A DNA stretch of 64,000 nucleotides from Saprospiraceae bacterium UBA1994 (GTDB lineage: Bacteria > Bacteroidota > Bacteroidia > Chitinophagales > Saprospiraceae). Within the stretch, counting starts at the first letter, position 1; every line of letters begins with the position of its first letter. The stretch is from the NCBI GenBank assembly GCA_002335865.1, contig DDCY01000007.1:1-64000 (forward strand), given 5' to 3'. The notes below the pieces were generated by a model. That model was not told where the DNA came from. It made no database searches and saw only the letters and a list, made by a program, of their open reading frames with translations. Made by a program: the position numbers and the translations under genes. Shown here piece after piece: positions 17,992 through 27,575 of this stretch.

Positions 17992-18197
17992 ATGTATATA
18001 ATTAGTAATTACATGAATGTTAAAATAATAAAATTGACCGAGCAAATCATTTTAACCTATTGTAACCTACACAAGTGATTCACTTTCGCTACGATAACTC
18101 AATCTTAGACTACGAAATATTGAATATCAATATATTGACTTTATGTTAAAAGGACGTTTGATTTATATATTAGTAATTGGATAAAACTCATAACACA

Positions 18198-18281
18198 ATG
18201 AAGAATCCAATTCAGGTACTTACAACAATTTTGATTCTCCTATCTCATGTAGTAGCGATAATTGAGTATTTCTTTAGATAA
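18198..18281 (+). CDS. Possible 27-residue hydrophobic peptide
   Basis: ATG 18198 opens a frame of 27 codons ending in TAA. It encodes a peptide with a positively charged start (MKNP), a continuous hydrophobic stretch (about residues 5-22) and a charged end (EYFFR), the pattern of a small membrane peptide. It lies in an otherwise gene-free 400-bp stretch. With no homology or ribosome-binding evidence it may be chance in AT-rich DNA. Confidence 0.25.
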   Translation: MKNPIQVLTTILILLSHVVAIIEYFFR

Positions 18282-18399
18282 GTTTCATTGGCAACCACAA
18301 AAGATAATTCATATAAATAAATATGGAAACAAGATGACAGCAGTTAAAGCTATAAGTATATCTAAGGTGATGAATATATTGCAAAGGGTAGAATTACAA

Positions 18400-19830
18400 T
18401 CAATTAACTTGATTATGTTTAGTTATTTCATCCATCATTCCTTTAAATATAAAACCATGAAATGGTAGGACAGAGTACCAATACATTCTACCCAATATAC
18501 CATGTGGTCTAAAAGTGGCCGTTTGAATAAGTACATTATCTTTAATCTTGAACTCGAGCCAAGCTTCTCCTGGAAGTTTCATTTCGGCAAACAAGAGTAA
18601 CCGACCTTCTACTTTATTAGCATATAAGACTCTCCACAAGTCTAATGCATCTCCAGATTCCAATGATGCAGAATTTGTTCTTCCTCGCCTCAATCCAACA
18701 CCGCCGAATAATTTATCTATGAACCCCCTAAACTTCCATAAAGAATTAGCATAATACCATCCATTAGTTCCACCTATACTCCATACTTTATCAATTGCTA
18801 GTTTGGATGAGACAATTTCCCTTTGAGTAATATCTCGGAAACATCCAAAAATTGGGACATCAATAAAGTCAGAAATATTGAAATTTTTAACGCCACTCAC
18901 TTGAGAATCTTTCCAGCTAGAAACAATTTGATTACCATCAATTTTCAGAAACGCTCTTTGTAAAGCTACGGTATAATTCTCAGGCTCAATGTTAAGAATT
19001 TTATTAATTTTTGCGTTTCTACAAACTACTTCTATCTTCATACTTGACACAAGTGAGGTTGCTAGGTTGTATGAGGTAGAAGTTACAAAATAGAGCCAAT
19101 ATGAAGATAGTTTTGGTGTCATTATGGGAACTGTGTGTATTGTACGTTTAAGTTTTCTAAACTTAGCAAACTTTAGTAACATATTTTTGTAAGTCAATAT
19201 ATCTGGCCCACCAATATCAAAATTCTGGTTATAAACTTTTTCGTTTAATAATGACTTTTCCAAAAACGATATAACATCTCTAATACCTATCGGCTGGCAT
19301 TTAGTATTCAACCATTTTGGCGCTATCATATAGGGTAACTTCTCAACGAGATCTCTTATTATTTCGAAAGATGCGCTTCCAGAACCAATTATTATTCCTG
19401 CTCTTAATGTTGTAAGGTTAAATGCACTGTCCTCCAATATATTCTCAACATTCTTCCTTGATTTTAAATGCTTAGATAAACCATCTTTATTTACAATACC
19501 GCTTAAATATATTACATGCCTTACTGATGATCCTTCCAATGATCTATTAAAATTTTGGGCTGATAATTGTTCAAGTTTTTCATATTCATTCGAAGTAGAC
19601 ATGGAATGAATTAAATAATAAGCCGCATCTATATCCTTAGGTATATTTTTGAGTGTATCCTCTTCTAAGAAATCTACTTCCACAATTTCAATAAACGACA
19701 TAATTGATTCAGGAGGGCTAAATCTATTGACATCTCTCACACAGCATACTACATGATGACCATTCTTTACTAAAACAGGTAATAATCTTTTACCTATGTA
19801 CCCAGTTGCTCCTGTTAATAATATCCTCAT
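18400..19830 (-). CDS. NAD(P)-binding SDR with C-terminal DUF2867 domain
   Basis: The 476-residue protein opens with a Rossmann motif, LLTGATGYIGKRLLPVL (residues ~4-20), followed by YYLIHSM and IYLSGIV in an extended/atypical SDR domain (to about 290). The C-terminal ~150 residues (from VWSIGGTNGWYYANSLW to FHGFIFKGMMDEI) match the DUF2867 domain often fused to such reductases. The substrate is unknown. ATG 19830 is the only sensible start. The end converges on a short non-coding stretch. Confidence 0.8.
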   Translation of the reverse strand: MRILLTGATGYIGKRLLPVLVKNGHHVVCCVRDVNRFSPPESIMSFIEIVEVDFLEEDTLKNIPKDIDAAYYLIHSMSTSNEYEKLEQLSAQNFNRSLEGSSVRHVIYLSGIVNKDGLSKHLKSRKNVENILEDSAFNLTTLRAGIIIGSGSASFEIIRDLVEKLPYMIAPKWLNTKCQPIGIRDVISFLEKSLLNEKVYNQNFDIGGPDILTYKNMLLKFAKFRKLKRTIHTVPIMTPKLSSYWLYFVTSTSYNLATSLVSSMKIEVVCRNAKINKILNIEPENYTVALQRAFLKIDGNQIVSSWKDSQVSGVKNFNISDFIDVPIFGCFRDITQREIVSSKLAIDKVWSIGGTNGWYYANSLWKFRGFIDKLFGGVGLRRGRTNSASLESGDALDLWRVLYANKVEGRLLLFAEMKLPGEAWLEFKIKDNVLIQTATFRPHGILGRMYWYSVLPFHGFIFKGMMDEITKHNQVN

Positions 19831-19907
19831 TCAGTCTTTTTTTTTACGGATAAATAATTATGCGTTTTTTATTAACAAATGGAGTTAAAATAATGCTAAA
19901 TAGTCAA

Positions 19908-21590
19908 CTAAAACTTAAACATCTTTTCAGTCACAATTCCTTTTATGGTAGTCAATTGAATAAGATATATACCGCTATTCCATTCTGTCGCATTAATCGT
20001 ATTCTCCTTGTCAATATTATTAGATTTAAAAACAACTTCCCCCATAACATCCGTGATGATAATAGATGAAATTTCGGTTTTGCTATCTATGTGTAATAGA
20101 TTTGTAGTAGGATTAGGAAATACTCTAGTATTTATATCTTCTAAAGTTAGGTCTCGTTGTCTATTAGGCTCAATAATTTCAAAATCCGTAATCACAGGTA
20201 AGTGATCTGACGCACTACGTGAATCATTTCTATTAAGACCCAAGACCTCAAGATCAGCATCTTCCATATCATTGGTATTAAGACAGAAAGTATTAGTGAG
20301 ATCAAGTGTATGATCAGAATAGAATGTATAATCTAGTCTACCTGGAAAGAAACTACTATTAGGATTGATCCAAGTAACAGCTTGTGGTAATCCACTCGCA
20401 AAAGGTAAAGCTGCAGTCAGAGGAGTACCATCCCAGTCTGGACTAGCGTCTGGACCGTACGCATTGTTATTGATAATATCTCCAGTAGTGAGTGTTTCTC
20501 TTTGCCTCTTATTTCCATAAAGATTCATATCACCAGTGATTAGAATAGGAGCATTTGTAGCTAATTGAAATTCATTTAGACCAAGTTTGGCATCTCTTAT
20601 AAATGCGGCGATTTTATCTACTTCTGCTTGACGAGATTCGTCGTTACTTCCTGCCGGTAAGTGAGCTACTATAATAAGCATATCATTGCCCTCATAGTCA
20701 AGTATATATGCTCCATTGCCATCTATATTAGTATGGTCTTTGATTGGGTATTTACTGACGACATGAGTATCAGATCCCTCAGAGGCATGATCCCAGTCAG
20801 TGTATCCAGTTTCATCTTCTATTATATCGACGATCGATCCAGAGTTAAAATCATATATTTCTACAAATGTATAAATATCCGCATCCATAGCCTTGATCAT
20901 TCTTCGTTGTTGTTGAGACTGTCCAAATTCAAATAGTCCATCAAATAACGAATTGTACGTCATCATGCGAAAGCCATTACCTACCTTGAGGAAATCAAAT
21001 TTTGGTAGTGTAGGATTATTATTATCTACTAAAGTATAAAGCCTATCAGTCGCACTATTGGGAATAATATCTCCACCAGATCTATTATCTTTACAAGCTA
21101 CCGCTATTGTACCATCTATAAATTGTGTTCCTCCAGCAAAATAGGTGCGAGATAGTGCAAATTCGAATATTTTAGAACTCAACGAAGGCAATACCGTAAT
21201 GCCAATATCATTATGAAATATAGTGTTGGTAGCATTACCATTACGGATAAATCCTCTTCGATCGCCAAATTCAAATCCTATCTCAGCTCCAATACCTGCT
21301 TGTATTGTACCTGTATTAGCATTGTTGTCCGTATCTATATAGATATTGATTCTATTATCCTCTTGCAGTAATATCTCATCTCTCAATTCTATTCGAAAGT
21401 AGAGATATTCGTCATCATTAGTCACTTGAAAAGCAGTAAAGTCGTCACCAAAATTACTTCCATCACCAATAGGATCGTTGTATAATACCACATCATTCCA
21501 ATCGTCATAGCTTTCATCTATAAGTATTTGACTGTGACTAACCACATTAAGAAGGGCAACAACAATTACTACAAGATACATTTTCATCAT
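19908..21590 (-). CDS. Secreted endonuclease/exonuclease/phosphatase-family protein with T9SS sorting domain
   Basis: From ATG 21590 (or 21587) the protein is ~560 residues with a signal peptide (MKMYLVVIVVALLNVVSHSQ). Residues ~25-180 form a beta-sandwich-like module with many Asp residues (IYIDTDNNANTG). The EEP catalytic domain follows: RMMTYNSLFDG, DIYTFVEIYD, ILITGDMNLYG and SASDHLPVITDFE carry the expected Asn, Glu, Asp and His. The last ~75 residues (VFPNPTTNLLHIDS to TEKMFKF) are a type-A T9SS sorting domain. It may act as a secreted nuclease or phosphodiesterase; the substrate is not determinable. Starts upstream at GTG 21596 are less likely. Confidence 0.85.
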   Translation of the reverse strand: MMKMYLVVIVVALLNVVSHSQILIDESYDDWNDVVLYNDPIGDGSNFGDDFTAFQVTNDDEYLYFRIELRDEILLQEDNRINIYIDTDNNANTGTIQAGIGAEIGFEFGDRRGFIRNGNATNTIFHNDIGITVLPSLSSKIFEFALSRTYFAGGTQFIDGTIAVACKDNRSGGDIIPNSATDRLYTLVDNNNPTLPKFDFLKVGNGFRMMTYNSLFDGLFEFGQSQQQRRMIKAMDADIYTFVEIYDFNSGSIVDIIEDETGYTDWDHASEGSDTHVVSKYPIKDHTNIDGNGAYILDYEGNDMLIIVAHLPAGSNDESRQAEVDKIAAFIRDAKLGLNEFQLATNAPILITGDMNLYGNKRQRETLTTGDIINNNAYGPDASPDWDGTPLTAALPFASGLPQAVTWINPNSSFFPGRLDYTFYSDHTLDLTNTFCLNTNDMEDADLEVLGLNRNDSRSASDHLPVITDFEIIEPNRQRDLTLEDINTRVFPNPTTNLLHIDSKTEISSIIITDVMGEVVFKSNNIDKENTINATEWNSGIYLIQLTTIKGIVTEKMFKF

Positions 21591-21610
21591 GAACACAAAG
21601 CTAATCTATA

Positions 21611-21871
21611 CTACTTTACAAATGTGACTAAATGATGAGATATTGAGTTGCGAGGAAGACTTACCAGTGAAATATCTAGTATTCCATCTTGTCGAACTGT
21701 TACAAATACACTTTCTAGCTCTACAAACCCAAAAACAGCCACTCCAGATGTATCTGTTTTTTGCAATTTTAATCCCTTCTTGAAATCCCATAGCCTTATC
21801 TTTGTATTGGTGTATGTTAACAATTTTACCTTACAGAGGCTGACAATCATTGGACGCACAAAGCTCAACAA
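21611..21871 (-). pseudogene. Short relic resembling a macroglobulin/carboxypeptidase-regulatory-like domain
   Basis: A frame of up to 86 codons encodes a beta-rich piece containing GLKLQKTDTSGVAVFGF and VFVTVRQDGI. The TD-x-x-G-x-A-x-F pattern is typical of one domain of alpha-2-macroglobulin-like or CarboxypepD_reg-like proteins, which are normally far longer. There is no signal peptide, and the surrounding 170 bp contain stops. It is probably a gene fragment left by deletion. It could also be a small real gene from TTG 21871 or ATG 21850. Confidence 0.35.
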
Positions 21872-22033
21872 TGACGGTAAGTATTGAATTTCGTTATGGT
21901 TCTGATATCTCTAGGCCATATAAACCATCTTCACCACAACTCATTATTATTACATTGAGAACAGAAAAAGTACGATTTTGATGAATTTCATAATTTATCA
22001 GTTGTTGCTTAAGGATAAAAATCGCTCACAATT

Positions 22034-22723
22034 TTAAATTCCATCTTTATAATAAGATAGCTCTAAAGTACTTAATACTCTAGCATATTCAGAAGAATGG
22101 CTTGCATTCATAGTAATGCCAAAGGGATCAGGAAGCCTTAACTCTCGGGCATGCAGCATAATCGTCATCATTTTCCATCGATCTCTAAATAGTTTGTTTT
22201 GCTTATTGCAACCATGTGGTCTATCTCCAATAATCGGATGTCTAAGGTGTGCCATATGTTTACGTAACTGATGCATACGACCTGTCAACGGCTTGAGTAA
22301 TACTAATGAATATCGCTGCGTGCTATACTTACCCAATGCTACATCGATTTCTGATCTATCTAAAGTAATCAATTCAGTAACTGCATCTTGTATAACGCCA
22401 TTATCATTGGTAAGTGCATAGTCAATATGTGTTTGATCATCTGTCCAGCCGCGCACGATCGCTATGTACTCTTTATCTATTTTTCGCTCTTGAAACAATG
22501 CATTCACCGTTGCCTGTGTCTCTTTGTCTTTGGCAAATAAAAGTACTCCCGAAGTTTTGCGATCTAGTCGGTGACATGGATACACATATCGATCAATCTG
22601 ATTTCGCAACATCTGTATCGCGAATTCAATAACATCCTTTGCTATTGGGCTACGATGGACTAGTAAGCCATGTGGCTTATTGATCGCAACTAAGTAATCA
22701 TCTTGGTATAGTATCTCCAACAT
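22034..22723 (-). CDS. truC: RluA-family RNA pseudouridine synthase, TruC-like
   Basis: The preferred start is ATG 22723 (MLEILYQDDYLVAINKP, 229 residues), which matches the usual N-terminus of the family. The catalytic Asp is in HRLDRKTSGVLLFAKD. The other conserved blocks are KEYIAIVRGW and LKPLTGRMHQLRKHMAHLRHPIIGD. The size and the combination HRLDRKTSG / GRMHQLRKH are closest to TruC, which modifies U65 of some tRNAs. A different RluA-type target cannot be excluded. No S4 domain is present. It stands alone on the minus strand, divergent from the ketosynthase gene. Confidence 0.8.
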   Translation of the reverse strand: MLEILYQDDYLVAINKPHGLLVHRSPIAKDVIEFAIQMLRNQIDRYVYPCHRLDRKTSGVLLFAKDKETQATVNALFQERKIDKEYIAIVRGWTDDQTHIDYALTNDNGVIQDAVTELITLDRSEIDVALGKYSTQRYSLVLLKPLTGRMHQLRKHMAHLRHPIIGDRPHGCNKQNKLFRDRWKMMTIMLHARELRLPDPFGITMNASHSSEYARVLSTLELSYYKDGI

Positions 22724-22962
22724 AAATTCGATAGACTCATTAAAATCAAAGGAAAATAAGTTCAAAAAAGAAATAAATTTAAAATTCCATAAATCCTACT
22801 CGTTCGAGTAATGTCTAGATTTGGAATTTGGAATTTCTTCCTCATTATTAGAATTCTCAGTAATTGAATTTCTGATTTTGTTCGAATGAAGCAATATAAC
22901 TCTTATACCAATATTAGTGTAGTAAAAAGATGCTATATTGGCTGTACAATAGATTAGCACTT

Positions 22963-24021
22963 ATGTTACGAACAAGAATAAAGTCGATAGCACACTATGT
23001 ACCAGAGCAAATAGTAACAAATGATTATCTTACTAAGTATATGGACACTTCAGACGAATGGATCCGAGAGCGTACTGGAATAGAAGAGAGAAGGTATGCT
23101 GATAAGCACAATGAGACGACCTCCACAATGGGGGCTAGAGCAGCAGAAAAAGCTATAGCGGAGGCGGGAATAACAAAAGAAGATGTCGATTTTATAATAT
23201 TTGCCACATTAAGTCCAGATTATTATTTTCCAGGTTGTGGTGTATTACTTCAAAGAGAACTAGGTATCACTGAGATGGAAGTTGGAGCGCTGGATATACG
23301 TAATCAGTGCTCAGGATTTGTCTATGGACTATCTATAGCCGATAAATTCATTAGGACTGGTACATATAAAAACATATTGCTTGTCGGAGCAGAAATGCAC
23401 TCCATGGGCCTAGATTTCAGTACAGAAGGTAGAGGTGTAACGGTCATATTTGGTGATGGTGCTGGTGCTTGCATACTACAACCAACAGAAGATGAAAATA
23501 GAGGAATCCTAACTACTCATCTACATGCCAATGGCACACATGCTGAAGAGTTGGCGATGATCAATCCAGGATCTCATGGGGGCTATTATTTAGGAAAAGA
23601 GAAATATGGATACCCCGACGAATCTGTTCCTGGAGGAATATTTGTAACTCAGAAGATGGTAGATGATAACCTTCTTGCCGGTAATATGACTGGCCAATTA
23701 GTTTTCAAAACTGCAGTAACCAAATTTCCAGCTGTAATCAAAGAAGCATTAAAAGCCACTGGATACAAATCTTCGGATATTGATTTATTAATTCCGCATC
23801 AAGCCAATTTGAGAATCAGTGCATTTGTACAAAAACGACTAGAACTGAGAGATGATCAAGTATTCAGCAATATACAAAAGTATGGAAATACCACTGCTGC
23901 TTCAATACCGATTGCTATGTCGGAAGCATTTGAGCAAGGCAAGATCAAAGATAGAGACTTGATTTGTATAGCTGCATTTGGCAGTGGATTTACATGGGGC
24001 TCTGCCCTCATTAGGTGGTAA
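22963..24021 (+). CDS. 3-oxoacyl-ACP synthase III family protein (FabH-like)
   Basis: ATG 22963 (MLRTRIKSIAHYVPEQ) gives 352 residues. An ATG at 22930 would add an atypical extension. The thiolase-fold triad is present: Cys in IRNQCSGFVYGL (residue ~110), His in LLIPHQANLRI and Asn in QKYGNTTAASIP. FabH condenses acyl-CoA with malonyl-ACP to start fatty acids. This protein is ~30 residues longer than E. coli FabH, with an insertion around EKYGYPDESVPGG, so it may be a paralogue with a special acyl substrate. No other fatty-acid gene is adjacent. Confidence 0.85.
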   Translation: MLRTRIKSIAHYVPEQIVTNDYLTKYMDTSDEWIRERTGIEERRYADKHNETTSTMGARAAEKAIAEAGITKEDVDFIIFATLSPDYYFPGCGVLLQRELGITEMEVGALDIRNQCSGFVYGLSIADKFIRTGTYKNILLVGAEMHSMGLDFSTEGRGVTVIFGDGAGACILQPTEDENRGILTTHLHANGTHAEELAMINPGSHGGYYLGKEKYGYPDESVPGGIFVTQKMVDDNLLAGNMTGQLVFKTAVTKFPAVIKEALKATGYKSSDIDLLIPHQANLRISAFVQKRLELRDDQVFSNIQKYGNTTAASIPIAMSEAFEQGKIKDRDLICIAAFGSGFTWGSALIRW

Positions 24022-24334
24022 TCACGCAGGCGAATTTTGTGAAAGCTTGGCTTACTCAACAAACACAAATGCAAAACTCCACGCAAAAAGTATTAGGCAC
24101 TAGTAATATGAAAGTGATTTCAAAGTAAAACCGTGTAATGCGCCATAACTAAACTGAATTTACAAAGATTACTACGTTTCAAATCAGAAGAACTTAAAAT
24201 TTAATTTTCCATCTTCATTAATGGAAAAACAAATTACAACTTGATATTGTTACTGTAATGTGAAAACGTTACAATAAATAAATTGTGAACCAACCTATTA
24301 GGTTACAATAAATAATAAAAAAATAATAATTGTT
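24022..24334. other. Intergenic region with direct repeat before bshB1
   Basis: This 313-bp region has no gene. The sequence GTTACAATAAATAA occurs twice, at 24268-24281 and 24302-24315, the second copy 20 bp before the bshB1 start. It may be a regulatory direct repeat or chance in AT-rich sequence. Confidence 0.4.
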
Positions 24335-25048
24335 ATGAAAATAGATATTCTAGCTTTTGGAGCACATCCGGATGATATAGAGTTATCATGTTGTGGCACT
24401 TTGATAAAGCACATGGAAGCGGGATATACAGTAGGTATCATAGATCTTACACAAGGGGAATTAGGCAGTAGAGGTAGCGGAGAATTAAGATTAATAGAAG
24501 CCGAAAATTCGCGTAAAATCATGGGTGCTGTAGTTAGAGAAAATCTAGGTTTGCCAGATGGATTTTTTAGCCATAATAAAGAGAATTTGTTGGCCGTAGC
24601 AAAGGTGATCAGGAAATATAAGCCTGAGATTGTATTGGCTAACTCAATAAATGATAGACATCCAGATCATAGCAAAGGAGCAAAGCTTGTATCAGACGCA
24701 TGCTTTCATTCAGGATTGGTTAAAATTGACATCGATGGACTAGAACCATGGAGACCAAGAGCCGTGTATCACTATATACAAGATAAGAATTTAGAGCCAG
24801 ACTTCGTCGTCGATATTACTCCATACATGGACAAGAAATTAGAGTGTATCCAAGCTTTTAATTCACAATTTTATACTGAAACAGAAGAAGAGAAAAGTTG
24901 GCCATCAACACCGATTTCTTCTAAAAATTTCTTTGAATATATTAAGGCTAAGGACAAGACAAATGCTAGGTCGATTAGAGTAGATTTTGCTGAAGCATTC
25001 AATGTAGGAAGGAGCCCAGGAGTAAGGAATCTTTTTGACCTACTGTAG
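24335..25048 (+). CDS. bshB1: Bacillithiol biosynthesis deacetylase BshB1-like (PIG-L family)
   Basis: The protein has 237 residues. The zinc-binding motif of the PIG-L/LmbE family appears as AFGAHPDDIELS (residues ~6-17), with the distal histidines in NDRHPDHSKG (~107-116). The catalytic Asp is the first in HPDD. Length and the segments TQGELGSRGSGELR and GLPDGFFS match BshB1, which removes acetate from GlcNAc-malate in bacillithiol synthesis. bshA and bshC are not in the window. The DinB-like protein at 4291 belongs to a superfamily that includes bacillithiol-S-transferases, which is at most suggestive. Confidence 0.87.
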   Translation: MKIDILAFGAHPDDIELSCCGTLIKHMEAGYTVGIIDLTQGELGSRGSGELRLIEAENSRKIMGAVVRENLGLPDGFFSHNKENLLAVAKVIRKYKPEIVLANSINDRHPDHSKGAKLVSDACFHSGLVKIDIDGLEPWRPRAVYHYIQDKNLEPDFVVDITPYMDKKLECIQAFNSQFYTETEEEKSWPSTPISSKNFFEYIKAKDKTNARSIRVDFAEAFNVGRSPGVRNLFDLL

Positions 25049-25124
25049 TCAATACTGAAAGAACAAAATCACTCACAAATTAAAAATTTTTTAATAGCAA
25101 TCTTGTAAAAATATACTATTGGTC

Positions 25125-26330
25125 CTAGCCTAGCTTCCCTGCTATAAATGCCGTAGTCCAAGCTGCTTGAAAATTATACCCCCCCGTAATTCCATCTATA
25201 TTCATCACTTCACCAGCGAAATATAAATTTGGCACGTGTCGACTCTGCATCGTATTTATATCAATGCTCTCTAAACTTACTCCACCGCAAGTGACAAACT
25301 CCTCTTTGAATGTTGTTTTCCCTTTCACATTATATATATCATTGGTAAGGTGAGTAACTAATTTGTTGATTTGTTTTTTGCCTATATCTCCCCAAGATTT
25401 TTCTAGAGGGATTTCACACTTTCTCAGTATATAATCCCAAAGTCTAGTAGGTAATCCGAATGGCTTAATATTAGATATATGCTTCTTGCTATGTTTAGCT
25501 GCAAGTACTCTCAACGCCTCAGAAACATCTTCATTATTACTTGTACTTATCCAGTTTACTTGAGCTACAAAAGAATATTGCCTATCACTCAATATGCGTG
25601 CACCATATGCAGAGAGCTTTAGTATTGCCGGGCCGCTCATACCCCAATGGGTTATCAGTAATGGACCTGATGATCTCAACTTGGTGCCCTGTACATTAAC
25701 TGTCGCATTGGAAGCAACTACACCCATAAGTTCTGTAATCGACTCATTAGGCATGTTAAATGAAAAAAGTGAGGGTACAGGGTTTTCTATTTTATGTCCC
25801 AATGACTCCAACCAATATAAACCGCTTTTCTTAGGCGAACCTCCACAAGCTACGATCACTTTATCAAAAATTAATTCCTCGCTTTTGATAGTAAGAACTA
25901 AAGTATTAGCTCCTTCAGTGATCGCTGTAACTCTAGCATTCTCTATGATAGTAATACCTAATCTACTAATCTCATTTTGCAAACAATCGATGATAGACTG
26001 AGAATTATTTGATGTAGGAAACACTCGATTATCTAGCTCTTTTTTAAGTGTCACTCCTCTAGATTCGTACCATAGCCAAGTATCTTTATTGTCAAATACT
26101 TGGAACGCTTTTTTTAGTTGCTTTGCGCCTCTAGGATATCCAGCAGTGAGTTGTTTTATATTTTCGCAGCCATTAGTTACGTTACATCTACCTCCTCCAG
26201 ATATTCTTACTTTACTAAGTAGTTTATTAGTCTTCTCGAGTAGATGAACATCAGATTTTGGATGATGTTCTTTTACCGATATCGCAGCGAAAAATCCTGC
26301 TGCACCTCCTCCTATAACTGCTATTTTCAT
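25125..26330 (-). CDS. BaiN/HI0933-family flavoprotein (NAD(P)/FAD-dependent oxidoreductase)
   Basis: The 401-residue protein has an N-terminal FAD-binding Rossmann motif, VIGGGAAGFFAAISV (residues ~4-18), and the family signature SGGGRCNVTNGCEN (~45-58). The C-terminal part has the HI0933-type markers THWGMSGPAILKLS, EFVTCGGVSLESID and YFAGEVMNIDGITGGYNFQAAW. The family is widespread and mostly uncharacterised; some gut members reduce bile-acid intermediates. No partner gene is adjacent. The upstream neighbour is the decayed M23 gene. Confidence 0.88.
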   Translation of the reverse strand: MKIAVIGGGAAGFFAAISVKEHHPKSDVHLLEKTNKLLSKVRISGGGRCNVTNGCENIKQLTAGYPRGAKQLKKAFQVFDNKDTWLWYESRGVTLKKELDNRVFPTSNNSQSIIDCLQNEISRLGITIIENARVTAITEGANTLVLTIKSEELIFDKVIVACGGSPKKSGLYWLESLGHKIENPVPSLFSFNMPNESITELMGVVASNATVNVQGTKLRSSGPLLITHWGMSGPAILKLSAYGARILSDRQYSFVAQVNWISTSNNEDVSEALRVLAAKHSKKHISNIKPFGLPTRLWDYILRKCEIPLEKSWGDIGKKQINKLVTHLTNDIYNVKGKTTFKEEFVTCGGVSLESIDINTMQSRHVPNLYFAGEVMNIDGITGGYNFQAAWTTAFIAGKLG

Positions 26331-26419
26331 ATTGCGAATTTAATTAATAGAAATCTATTGATTTTGCATTCAATAATTTACTTATCCTAATACTTCTTTT
26401 TGTAAGATTCCTGCTCTAC

Positions 26420-27067
26420 TTACTCTTGCAATAGAATATTCATGGACAGCTTAAATTTCGTAGGTAATATAATCCTTTTGTCTAAATTCATCATAAAAAC
26501 TTCGAAGTGCAAATGTGCACCTGAGGCCCAACCTACATTACCACTTGAAGCAATATATTGTACTTGTGTTACATGATCCCGTTTTCTAACTTTTGAGCTG
26601 GCTTTAGATAGGTGTGTATATTCTGCGGATATATTAAAATCCAAAGCATACTGACGCGCATGAGAATAATATCCACTGCAAACCTAAATAACTGTATAAG
26701 TAACTCCAGATTCATAGGGCAGATCATAAGGGTATTCATAGTCATAATCAGTTTGAGTATGATCTCCAATTCCAGCTAAAGTATTGACATGAAAATTACT
26801 GCTCTTTCTATTATCTAAAATATTTACTCTATTAATTTCGTAATTATTTACTTTAAGTAGAATCACAAATACTTTATGATTCCCTTTAGAAGATTACATG
26901 TTCTTGAGGTCAATATCCACCTTTACAGATACTGCGTATAGCTCATTATTGTCCGCATAGATTACGTATCCATCAGTTATCTTGTAAAAATCAACAATAA
27001 ACTAATCCTCGCAGAAAGCTGCTGAAATAATTAATATCGTAAAAAACACAGAAAAAGTAAACTTCAT
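26420..27067 (-). pseudogene. Decayed M23 (LytM-type) peptidase gene with three in-frame stops
   Basis: One continuous frame of 216 codons runs from ATG 27067 to the TAA at 26420. It starts with a signal peptide (MKFTFSVFFTILIISAAFC), then a beta-rich domain, then IGDHTQTDYDYEYPYDLPY, SGYYSHARQYALDF and SGNVGWASGAHLHFEVF, the hallmark of secreted M23 endopeptidases. Stops interrupt it at 27002-27004 (TAG), 26894-26896 (TAA) and 26684-26686 (TAG). Each could come from a Gln codon by one C-to-T change. The ~45 residues that normally separate the ALDF region from the YTHL motif are missing, so there is also an in-frame deletion. Not expected to make active enzyme. Confidence 0.85.
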
Positions 27068-27575
27068 AAAAGAATGATTGTTTAAGAATTATTAAAGTTA
27101 AAATTTGAAAAGCTTTGAATATGTCGTAGACAGATAGAGTACAAAAATGACATGTGTAAAAGCTTTAAAATTTGATTTATAAAGTACAATTTAAGTATTG
27201 CAGACTATAATCGATTTTAATTTATAATGTGGTACCTTCTAATGCAATTTTGTATTTCAAGCTGAAAAAATTAGGCTTACAGCCAATTTTTTTACCTTTC
27301 AAGCCAATTTAGAAGCTTATCAAGTATATTTTGAAAGTATTGAAACATTATATGCCGTAGCCAATAGTGATGATGAGGCAGGTAGATTCTAGTTGAATTA
27401 CAGATCAGTTTTCCGAAAATAGAGCGTGATTAATGCTCCGAGGTTAACTCTCATTTTTTATGATTCATGCTTGATATAATAAGCCATGAATTTATAATGT
27501 AATTCTTAGTAAGTAGATCAGGTTTATGTAACATTGGTAACATATATTTTAGAAAGTATATTATATATTTGAATT
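27068..27575. other. Intergenic region, possible further gene remains
   Basis: In 508 bp no intact gene is visible. A 45-codon plus-strand frame around 27250-27390, closed by TAG, encodes a helical-looking segment (ANLEAYQVYFESIETLYAV) without a start codon or recognised family. It may be a relic or chance. Confidence 0.35.

Noticed and set aside
27564..27571. TATATTTG as a -7 box of the desaturase-like gene
   Set aside because: It lies only 4 bp before the ATG, so transcription would begin at or after the start codon. Probably chance in AT-rich DNA.
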